Assembly (NCBI RefSeq): GCF_026151205.1
Contig: NC_087073.1
Span: 18,070,837 to 18,134,836, forward strand
DNA: 64,000 nt
Direction: 5' to 3'
Origin: Bolinopsis microptera
Lineage: Eukaryota; Ctenophora; Tentaculata; Lobata; Bolinopsidae
This document shows positions 46,601-58,740 of this stretch, piece after piece; the first letter of the stretch is position 1; every line of letters starts with the position of its first letter. The position numbers and the translations under genes were made by a program. Under the pieces are notes generated by a model. The model saw only the letters and a program-made list of their open reading frames with translations, was not told the origin of the DNA and did not search any database.

Positions 46601-49600
46601 AAAACTCTGTGACGGGCTACAAGTAAAATTTGTGCACTAAAGTAAATTGTATCAAAGGCCATAAAAATTTTATTTCCACCTAACTTTTGATGATATTCCT
46701 AATACTTGTCCATAATGCCTGAACCGATGTAGATGATAGAAGTGCATAACTTTGATATTTCCATACTAAGTCTCGCTTGAACGACTTTATTGTTCGTCTT
46801 CGTTGGGTATATTTTAATGTCGGAGCGTGTAATAATTGTTAGAATTTATTTATTTATCATTATGACAAGTTATATCATAATTACAAGCTACAGTCTACAC
46901 TCACATAATCAACAGCAAGGACGATGCCATGAAGACCGTACGTGTAGTGCATTCCTCTGACACTAAACTTGTTGCCCTCGTTAGGATCCGGTTTAATTAC
47001 CACCGTCATCCCTGTCCTTATCCGATCTGAAAGTAACATTCGTTAAATATATTGACACGTTTTTCTGCTACACGGAGTTAATCCATCGTTAATAAAAGCT
47101 GTTTCATAATTCCTGTGTGGACTTTGAAATTAGAAGGAGCAATTTCATTGTTTCTTGTCATAACAATCACAGAACTGTTGGTAGATTTAAAACACGTTGT
47201 TACTTGTCATTGTATTTTATCACAGACCACTGACCTATAGTAAATTTAGCGAGGTCCTCCTTGATATCATCTAGAGTAGGCAGGACCAGATCCTTGGGTC
47301 TCCCACCGTTATCTTCATACAGGAAGTCTACGGTTTGACAAGCGATCTCAGTCATACCCAAGAGCAGGGCTCCTTTGATCTGTTCCAGACCTGATCGTCT
47401 CTCTTGTTCGTTCCGGAACCTTCTTCTGATTACAGGAAACACCTGTGAAATGATTTACAAATAAATGAGATAAAGACTAATGAGTCTGTTTAGTATTTAG
47501 AGTAGAAGAAGAAGAAGAAGTGAAAAGAGAAGAGGCGACAAGAGTGGCCCTGAGAAGCTGCACTTACATGAATAATTTGAATACGTACCACAATCATATC
47601 CCTAAATATATGATCTGCGGTGGGTAGTTGGTCATGGTAAATTTCAAATCAAATGATCCACACAGAAAGTCAGTAATGTTGTGCATCTGTGAGGCGACAC
47701 AGCGAATTAGACGGCGACACGACAAGTATGAAAACAGACACTACTGTACACTTCACCAAGTTTTCGTATTTGACATCTGATCCAACTCGTATATGGTATT
47801 TAAGCGTGTAACGACAAGTACACTAAACGTTAAAGTTAGATCCCGTTTATATCAACGACTCCTTTACCATTTGCATATAATGTTTAACTTTCCACTTCTT
47901 TTGAGACGCTGTAACATGAACTTTCTTTTCTCTCCACTGAACGTTTATTCTTAATGTAATCGGAAATTTAATATGAAGATCTGAATATAGAGTTAGCAAC
48001 CATACTACAGAATTAGGATTAGGTTCGAAATATTAACTCTGAAGAGATTAGATCATTCTGAAAGCCAATATCACGGTGCATTTCGCCCAATCAGAATTGG
48101 TTTTGTTAATTCTTATAACATCTGTTTACCCGGCGTGTGTGAGGTCAGAAACAGTTCCAACAGTTAAATTTGTGATCATGTGCTCACTACTCTAAGTTTC
48201 ACATTTCTGTTTTGTTTTAATTGCTAATTGCTTCCTCTTACTCCTAAATTCAAATCTTCGTGGTAGGTTTATTCTTCAACGTTTGTTGGCAACGTGGCCC
48301 CAACTCAAACTAAGAATATGATTTGAGTAGGAGAGTCCACGGAGCTAAGTGTTTCTAGATTTGTGTGTTTCAGTTAGTGATCCGTAATTGGGAAATGAGC
48401 CAACTCAGTTTTGACTTTTGAGTGTAGCTACGCTGTTGCATTACATGTTTTTAAATGTGCATTGCATGAGATCACGGAGCTGCTGTAAATCGTGAAGTGT
48501 AAACTTACACTTCCTCTTGGTAATTACCGGTTTAAACCTTGTTCGATATAGCTAATAGCCAATCACATTCTGTTGAATCGTGTCGTGTTTTTAAATCTGG
48601 TAGTAATCTAGCATTTCAAGGGATGATCTTATAGCTTAGCTCAAGCTACCTCCCATTCAGGGAAACTGGATAGTAACGACATAAATGTCTCTTTAATGTT
48701 GATGTCTCTTTATTTGCATGTTGAATTTTGTTAGGTTTGCATGCTGCATTAATAAATGTCCACATGTACATTTGACATTAAGAATATCCAATCCACATAG
48801 AACAAATGGTGCCTGTTATACATTAGGTATATTGTAAATTAGGCATTTCCCTCATTATCAGGACGATCTTTCTTATTATAAGAGACATGGTTCTACACAC
48901 ACAGGTGTTATTTTTACTGTTTGAAGTTCCTTTTGTTTGTTTTCTCCTAATACAAAGAATTCCTAATATAAAAAATTCCACTTCAAATGAAGATGAGAGT
49001 TCCTTTTGTTTGTTTTCTCCTAATACAAAGAATTCCTAATATAAAAAATTCCACTTCAAATGAAGATGAGAGTTCCTTTTGTTTGTTTTCTCCTAATACA
49101 AAGAATTCCTAATATAAAAAATTCCACTTCAAATGAAGATGAGAGTTCCTTTTGTTTATTTTCTCCTAATACAAAGAATTCCTAATATAAAAAATTCCAC
49201 TTCAAATGAAGACGGATACATATTACATCAGTTAAGGAGCCTTATTTGTGGTACATACATTATCAGCTTGTTTCTGAAGTTTTGCTGGGCAACTATAATA
49301 GCTTTTAACAAGTTTAATGAGTTTAATGGAGGTCTTTGCACATAACCAATTTAATGGCCACCACTTCTGTTTGTTGTACAATACACCACACAATACCACA
49401 GTTACGTCAGTATTACATTGCCTGATCTCATTACCACAATGATTGATTAAATAACAACCGTTATAGAGAAACACGAGCAGGCAGAGCTGATACCCTGGTG
49501 TACACAGCAGAGAGAACACCACAATATATACCAGTACACTGCAGCAAGACACGCCACACTAAAACCTGTTACCACTTCCTCTAAAATACTATCAAAACAG

Positions 49601-52600
49601 ATACTCCTCTGTACTCCTCTGTATATGTCCTTTCACATAGCGAACATTCTAGAACTGTGTGTAAACATTCTTCAGCACAAAGACTCTCCAATGATCTCGC
49701 CAGTTACAAGTGAGTGCGTTGCATTAAGTTTTCATCTTTTATATCTCCAGTTGGCGGATATTCTACCCAGATGTGATGTAACCCGGTTTTTTTAAAGAAT
49801 GAATTTTGTTGCTACATATCTCTTAACGCATTCTTCCTGGCAGTGGTATTAAATATCTAGTCTAACAATCTCCCACCTCCCCAGACCGACGTCTTCCTTC
49901 ACCCACCCTGCTACAGATGCTGCTGGTAACCTTCATCTACCTCACCATCATAACCCTGGCTCTTCACTACGAAATATACGTGTTACTCGTGGGCACTACA
50001 CCAGCTCTCGCATACTTGTGGTGTAACGTGGTTTGCACACGAGGCATTGCCTGGGACTCTTGGAGCTTATCTGAATTCGTGTGGAAATAATGGTCTGTTT
50101 GATGAAGTTCTCTAGAGTTTTTATTATTTGGATTTGTAGATTGGTTAAAAAGCTAGGCAGTTTTTGAGCTTTTTTTCACGTTCATTTGTATTTATTCTGT
50201 TTATGCTATTTTTTTTCAAATAAAAATATTTTTTCTGGTGCAAATATGTTTTTCAAATAAAAAAAAGGTTTTCAAGTTTATGTTGGTTTTGTTAACTTTA
50301 GTGTTGCTAAGTTTGAAATTTGTATTACAATAAAAGAATTATCTAATGAAAGTTTGAAAAACGTTCACGTTTTTTACACAAATACACTTGTTTCAATGAG
50401 AACCAGCACATAGGGCACATATACTCGGACATAACTTGATTTGGAGGGTGCTTCCCAGTATTTTCAGTGAAATATTTGATAAGTTAAGAATTCCAATAAT
50501 ACTGACGAGACATCTAAAAAGCGCCCTACAAGCTACACCTCAATACAGTCTCTACACATTTCCTTGTTCCATAATGTAACCAGTATTGTACACGAAATAA
50601 AGCACAGACCCTCCAGCTTGTTACCATGTTGCTAGTGTTGTTAATCTCAGTGTTGTTAGTTAGTGTTGTTAGTGGGAGCAGTTCCTCCTTCAAGGACAAG
50701 ACTAATAAGGACCTACATTGTCGCCTGGGGAACAAGGAGAAGCTGAAGGAGCTGTCCATTACTCCAGGCAAACACATCTACAATGACGCGGCAGGTAGAG
50801 AATATAGGGGCCCAGCATATTGTACAATGTACATTGTACATGTATTATTAACAGTAAAACAGTGCAACCAGCTAAACGTACAGATTGTAAATATAGGACC
50901 TATAAATATTGTTTGTTATTTGTTAACTAATTCATCGAAGAGTGCAAAGAAATTTCTCCCATCCTCAGTCCAATGTGTCGAGGCTTTTAACCTCACATTT
51001 CATGATTCATCAGGTGACACATACGTTTACAACGGAGCTAGCATTGAAGTAAGGTGCGTCAATCCTAAAGAAACATTCACTAACGGAGTCGTCAAAATAG
51101 TTGGTGCGTTATGCTTCCCTGCTCTTTCAAATGTAAATTATAGGTGCCTTTTGAGAGCAAAACACAAATTCCTCCAATCAATATCATTCTAAAACCAAAT
51201 CTCCCTCTGTCAACAATCTGCCTTCCCCAGGAGATAGAAACGACTACAAGCTGTATAAATACACGATAGTACAATGTATGTACAGCACAGTCATAGTACC
51301 GGACATGTTCAGTGTGGAGAAGTTCTGTGCTCTTGGATGTCCGGATCCGGATCTCAGTGCTACCCACTATAAGATAGATCCGGAGAAGAATGGAGAAGAT
51401 GAGGAGGACAAGGCTCCGTTTGATGAACGTAATAATAACCTGGTTTAGTTTGGATATCAACTCTTGTTCTTAATTTTACACTTTTAAATTCCCCCAATAT
51501 TGTACATTTGAATTTTGTAGGTGTTCACTGTTCAGTGCATATCAAAACCCCGTGAAGATTTGTATTTTCTTATTTGTTAGAAGTTAACTGAACGGGGGTT
51601 TGAACTTATCAATATAAGGTTTAGTAATAATCACTAAACCTCTGACAGGGGATATTATTACTAACAATAATTATACATAATTAATTATTAGTAATAATAT
51701 CCTCTGTCAGAAGAGTACACAGTGACGTGTAGGAATGGTTACGTGAGAGCGTACAAAGATGACGGAGACAACACTTTCACCTGTAAAAACAGCAAGTTTG
51801 ACAAAACACAAGCTCAGCTGGTAACCTGTGCTCCAGGCTGTAAGGATCTGGCTAACGACATTCTACCTTACAGGTTACACAATAAATGTGCTTCAAGTTC
51901 CTATTTACGATTCAGTTTCATTGTTTTGTAGGAGCCTGGAGTAAAATTAAAAATCTTATTTTGTTTAAAAGCTTGTCCTACAACTTCCATCTTCCAGGAG
52001 AGCACTAGCGATAGTACCCTACAAAAGTGGAAGTAAGATCTCCACGCCACTAAACATGGTGTGGCCGGGTGCCCCCTACCCTCACGGAGCTAAACTCTAC
52101 TTCGACTGCTACGGAGGCAGTGCCAACAGTGTTTCTTCAAGTGGGCCCTTGTATTGCTATACGACCGAGGATGGAGAAGGTTTAAAGATCATGTACCATT
52201 TATTTAAGTTATTTGAAAATTTAAACAGTTTTCTGTATAATTGATGTGCTCATTGTACTCAGTGTATGGCGTATGCAGTCACGAATTAAATTGTGATTTC
52301 CATTTCAGCGTGTGACAGTTGTACGGAAGAACTCGGATGGTGGAATAAAAAAGTACCAGAGTGCAAATGGAAAAGTGCAGATTTATAATCTCATCCTGAT
52401 TTCTTTATTAATTACAATAGGAAAATGAAAAATGCTATTTAAGACTTGACAAAAGATATTCAACAGACTTTTTACAGTGGACTTAATGGTTCTTAATATT
52501 ATCGGACTCACAGACTAACAGTGCTGGTTAAGCACGACCATCAGCCTTTATATCCCCTTTACTTCAAAATTTTTTTCATTTAGACTCTTCAAAAGTCGTT

Positions 52601-55600
52601 CGGCAGGTTTATTTCTAGTTCAAAATATTCCAATTCAATTTTAACCATGGATAAAACGGGCTAAAAAAAACGCGTTGTACTACAGAGCTACAGCTAGGGG
52701 TACTTTAAGTTTATAAAATATGATAGGAGGGGAGTATAACGGGTGGTACCAGTTCCATATTTTTATTTGAAATAAAACATCGCCGATGAGTTGCGAACGT
52801 GAACGTTTTTATATTAAACTCTACTAGACAGCGCCAGCTTCTCACTTGTCTATGAACTTTATAAAACAATGGACAGTCTGAGGTCCCCGTGTGAGTTAGA
52901 TTCAAGCCGGATCAAGTTTGATCAATATAATACTTTTTTTTTTCTTCTTTTTTTTTAAAGAGAGGCTGGGCCTGGTTGGCCCACGAGAGGATAGCATATG
53001 GATGCTTTGCCTACCTCTGGGGTATGGCAGTCCTGTGGGAGGATGCCAGTGGAATCAAGATGTGTAATCACGGATGATGGTAAGTTTTGTGGGGTGTGTT
53101 ATAGATAAACGCTTAAGTGGTGGTTGAGTGTGGAAGAGAGGGGCGAAACAAGACGGCGTTAAAGTAGTCGCTATGTTACACCTGTCTGGTCCAACTCCTC
53201 CGGCACCACTAAGCGTTTAGTGTGGTTTGTAAAGTTGACAATGGTGGAGATGTGTTGGTTGTCGAATATGTCATTGACAGAGAGGTAGTAGTCCCGGAAA
53301 TATTGACCTCTTATTTGGGCAATAGCCGGGCACTGTCCGAGAAAGTGTGAGACAGTCTCCTCTCCGTCGCCGCATTTAGGACAAGCACTTGTGTCTGATT
53401 TGTGAATGGTGTGTAGGTGTTTGTTGAGGCCACAATGTCCCGTGATGAGGTGCACTGCAGTTCTGTAATTTTGTCTGTTGTTACTGAGTGTAGTGTTGAG
53501 ATTTTTGATGATGTTGATGTTTTTATGTCCAAGTGTCAGTTTAGTGTGTCTGGGACCATTAGTAATCCATGATTCTTGATTAAGTTTTGTGACTTTGTCG
53601 TTGATCAGGCGTTTGATGTAAGATTGTGGAATTGGGCAATTCAAAGTGGATTCACTGGTTGTGCCATTTTTGGCCAGCTCGTCTGCTTTTTCATTACCCC
53701 ACAATCCGATGTGTGCTGCTATCCATCTGATCTCTAAGGTGTTAGTGGATCCGAGTGTATTGAGGGTGTCGTAGCAGTCTCTAGTAGTTCTACTCCTCGT
53801 TGAAGGTGAGGATATAGCTTGAATAGAGGAGAGACTGTCTGACCATATGATGATATGTGTGTTTGTGTAAGTTGATAGATATTTACAATATAATACTTAC
53901 ATTAACAGTAAACACAACATGAAATTTCGTTCTAAGTCTGTTTTATTGTCCCAAACTGGTCGAAGTTTCATTGTCATCTGGATTGTGGATCGGAACAGCA
54001 AAGAGAAAGATTTGGCAACATCAAAACATGTCACTTTATATTTTGTTGCTGGTCTGCAACGAGTTGTGGACTCTCTTCATTATCGTTATTTCTCATTACT
54101 CAATCTAATCTCTTAAACTGTTAACGATGAAGTGCTTCAGCGTAGTATTCTTCACGGTACTTCTCACCGCGGTGACTGGAGGATCTAAGATAAAGAACCT
54201 CAAAAATGATATTGCAACTCTAGAAGGCGCTTTTTCCTCAGTCCTTGAAGAAACAGAGTCGGCGATCGCAAACATGACAGCCCGAATAGACAAAATGGAG
54301 GCAGAACGAGTGAAACTGGATCAAGCACACGCCTGGCAAGCTCTCCACATGGCAGCAGCTGCTGCTTGCAGAGGAAGCACAGCTACTGGAGGCAGCGGAC
54401 CTTGGGGAAACGCTGTCATCGCTAAAGAAAACACGAGAAGTTGTACCGCTGTCTGCGGAGATACCGTGTTCAACCTGTGTGACGCTGACATCTCCGTCAG
54501 TGGTTACATTGGAAAAGCTCAGTCCTACTCACAGAGACTGGGACACTTCTTCAACTACGGGTGTGGAACTCCTGGGAACACGAACGAGAAGTTTGACGAG
54601 GTGAAAGCGGGAGGAGATGACGTGTTCAAAAATATCGACACCGGTAATTGGTACTACCGCTTTTGTTGCTGCAGGAAAGCTTAATGGCAATGAAATGTTA
54701 GCGCCGATAGATTGAACACTAGTTAATCAGATCATAGATGGTAGCCTTTTGATCGCTTCATTTTTGTGAAATAGTAGACATTTTTTGACAACAAATTGTT
54801 ATACAAATTTTCATTATACCGATACATTTGTTTTATTTCTCGTAATATAATGTAGACAAGAATGGAAAAACAACAAATTATACAAATGAGTCTAGCTAGT
54901 CACGATCCAAAGGAGATCACAATAAAAGGGTAATCATACAGCATACTCCAGCAGGGACTGACCTTGGCTTCCCATGCTCGTACCAAGAGAGCATAATGGT
55001 CTTGTCTCTGTTCCTCCACCTCTTCTTCTAGCACTGCCTCCTCGTCATCCACTATACTCCCTGTAACGGATATATATATATATATATAGGGGGGGATCAT
55101 GTTATTTTTTGTCCGTTTTTGTCCGTTAATTTTTGTCCGTTTTGAAAATATAGCTGCCAAACGGACAAAAACGGACAAAAACGGACAAAAATTGTAACTT
55201 TTGATTTAAATTTTCTCCACAATTTGTAACAGGCTATCTGCAGAAATGGGTAGCCCGGTTAATGACCAAGGTCCTTCCTCAAACTTTTAATCTTCAATTA
55301 GGCACAAAGAATAGTCTACACATTTTTTAATAACATAAAAAGGGATGAAAAGTTTTATTACTGGAGAGTAAAACTTTGTTAAACACAAAGATTCTTGAGC
55401 ACATTTTGAGTCAGACTCAAATGCGCTTAAAAACATTTTAGTATATAACAATAAATTATGTTAACAATAACACCAACAATAATTATAAATTGAACAAATT
55501 ATTGAGAGATGAAAGAGAGGAAAAGGAGGAGGGGGGACTGAGGAGGGGGACTGAGGAGGGAGAGGAGGGGGGCTGAGGAGGAGTGAGACTGAGAAGGAGA

Positions 55601-58600
55601 ACTGAGGAGGAGGAATGAATAGGAGGAGGAGGAGAAGAAGGACTCAAGAGGAAGAGGACCCAAGAGGAGGAGGACCCAGGAGGAGGACCCAGGAAAAGGC
55701 CCCATGAGGAGGACTGGGGAGGAGGAGGACCGATGAGGACTGATGAGGACTGATAAAGAGGACTAAGGACGAGGAGGAGGAGGAGGAGGAGAAGGACTGA
55801 GGAGTGAGGAGGAGGACTGATGAGGAGAAGGAGGTGTATGAGGAGGATGAGGAGAAAGGAGATGAAGGATGAGGATAAGGAGGACTGAGGAGGAGGACTG
55901 GTGAAGAGGACTGATGAGGAGGAGGACTGAGAAGGGGAGGACTTAGGAGGACTGAGGAGGGGAGGACTTAGGAGGAAGAGGAGGATTGAGGAGGAGGAGG
56001 ACTGAGGAGTAGAAGGAGGAAGAAGACTGAGGAGGATCAGGAGGACCCAGGAGGAGGAAGAGGAGGAGGACTGAGGAGGAGAAGGAGGACCCAGGAGGAG
56101 GAACCAGGAAGAAGAGGAGGACTGAGAAGGAGGACTGAGAAGGAGAAGGAGGACTGATGAGGAGGATGAGGATGAGGAGGAGGGTGACTGGGGAAAGGAT
56201 TGAGGAGGAGGAGGAAGACTGAGGAGGAGGAAGAGGAGAAGGACTGAGGAGGAGAAGGACTGAGGAGAAGGAAGAGGAGGACTGAGGAGGAGGACCCAGG
56301 AGGATGAGGACACAGGAAAAGGCCCCAGAAGGAGGAGGAGGACTGAGGAGGACTGAGGAGGAGGACTGGTGAGGAAAAAGAGGAGGACCCAGGAGGAGAA
56401 GGAGGAGGAGGAGGATAACTGAGGAGGAGGAGAAGGACTGAGGAGGAGAAGAGGGATCCAGGAGGAGAACCCAGGAGGAGGAGGAGGAGGACTGAGGAGG
56501 AGGACTAAGGAGAAGGAGGACTGAGGAGGAGGATGAGGAGGAGGGTGACTGGGGAAAGGACTGAGAAGGACTGAGGAGGAGAATGCGGACTGAGGAGGAG
56601 GAACCAGGAAAAGGAGGAGGAGGAGGAGGAGAAGGACTGAGGAGTGAGGAGGAGGACTGATGAGGAGGATGAGGATGAGGAGGAGGGTGACTGGGGGAGG
56701 ACTAAGGAATATGAGGAAGACTGAGGAGGAGGAGGAAGAGGAGAAGGACTGAGGAGGAGAAGGACTGAGGAGGAGAAGGACTGAGGAGGAGAAGCAGGAG
56801 GAGGAGGACCCAGGAGGATGAGGACCCAGGAGGAGGACCCAGGAAACGGCCCCAGGAGGAGGAGGAGGAGGACTGGGGAGAAGGAGGACTGTTGAGGACG
56901 AGGAGGAGTAAAAGAAGGACTGAGGAGGGGAGGAGGAAGAGGACTGAGGATGATCAGGAAGACCCAGGAGGAGGAGGACCCAGGAGGAGAGGAGGAGGAG
57001 GACTGAGGAGGATGACTGAGGAGGAGGAGGACTGAGGAGGAGGAGGAGGACTGAGAAGGAGGAGGACTGAGGAGGAGGAGGACTGAGGAGGAGAAGCAGG
57101 AGGAGGAGGACCCAGGAGGATGAGGACCCAGGAGGAGGACCCAGGAAACGGCCCCAGGAGGAGGAGGAGGAGGACTGGGGAGAAGGAGGACTGTTGAGGA
57201 CGAGGAGGAGTAAAAGAAGGACTGAGGAGGGGAGGAGGAAGAGGACTGAGGAGGATCAGGAAGACCCAGGAGGAGAAGGACCCAGGAGGAGGACCCAGGA
57301 GGAGGAGGAGGAGGACTGAAGAGGATGACTGAGGAGGAGGACTGAGGAGGAGGAGGAGGACTGAGAAGGAGGAGGACTGAGGAGGAGGAGGACTGAGGAG
57401 GAGGAGGACTGAGGAGGAGGAGGAGGAGTGAATAGGAGGAGGGGGACTGGGCAGGACTGAGGAGGAGGAGGACTGAGGAAAAGGATGAGGAGGACTGAGA
57501 AGGAGGACTGAGCTGAGGAGGAGGACTGAGGACTGAGGAGGAAGAGGAGGAGGATGAAGAGGAGGTGGACCCAAGAGGAGGAGGTCCCAGGAGGAGGACC
57601 CAGGAGGAGGACTCAGGAGGAGGAGGAGGATGACTGAGGAAGACTGAGGAGGAGGAGGAGGAGGAGGAGGAGGAAGCTTATAAATATTATTTCCATTTTT
57701 GTTATTTTTTGTCCGTTTTTGTCCCCCCAGGAGGAGGAGGAGGAGAAGGATGACTGAGGAGGAGGACTGAGGAGGACTGAGAAGGAGGAGGACTGAGGAG
57801 TACTGAGGAGGATCGCTGAGGAGGATCGCTGAGGAGGATGGCTGAGGAGGATGGCTGAGGAGGATGACTGAGGAGGATGACTGAGAGGGAGGAGGAGGAG
57901 AACTGAGGAGGAGGAGGAGAAAGAGGACCCAGGAGAAGGACTCAGGAGAAAGAGGAGGAGGAGGACTAAGAAGGAGGAATGAGGAGGACTCAGAAGGAGG
58001 AATGAGAAGGAGGAGAACTGAGGAGGAGGAGGAGGAGGACTGAATAGGAGGAGGAGGGGGACTGGGGGAGGACTGAGGAGGAGGAGGACTGACGTGAAGG
58101 ATGAGGAGGAGGACTAAGGAGAAGGACTGAGGACTGAGGAGGAAGAGGAGGAGGATGAAGAGGAGGAGGAGGACCCAGGAGGACGAGGACTGAGGAGGAT
58201 GATGAGGACTGCAGAGGAGGAGGACTGAGGAGGACTGAGGAGGACTGAGGAGGACTGAGGAGGACTGAGGAGGATGGCTGAGGAGGATGACTGAGAGGGA
58301 GGGGGAGGAGGAGGAGGAGGACTCAGGAAGAGGACTCAGGAGGAGGACTCAGGAGCAGGACTCAGGAGCAGGACTCAGGAGGACTGAGAAGGAGGAGGAC
58401 TGAAGAGAACTGAGGAGGATGAGGAGGAGGACTGAATAGAAGGAGGAGGAGGGCGACTGGGGGAGGACTGAGGAGGAGGACTGAAGAGGACTGAGGAGAA
58501 GGATGAGGAGGAGGACTGAGGAGAAGGACTGAGGACTGAGGAGGAAGAGGAGGAGGATGAAGAGGAGGAGGAGGAGGACTGAGGAGGAGGACCCAGGAGG

Positions 58601-58708
58601 AGGACTCAGGAGGAGGAGGACTGAGGAGGAGGACTGAGGAGGATGACTGAGGAGGTGGAGGAGGAGGAGGAGGAGGAGGAGGAGGAGGAGGAGGAGGAGG
58701 AGGAGGAG

Positions 58709-58740
<32 letters not shown>

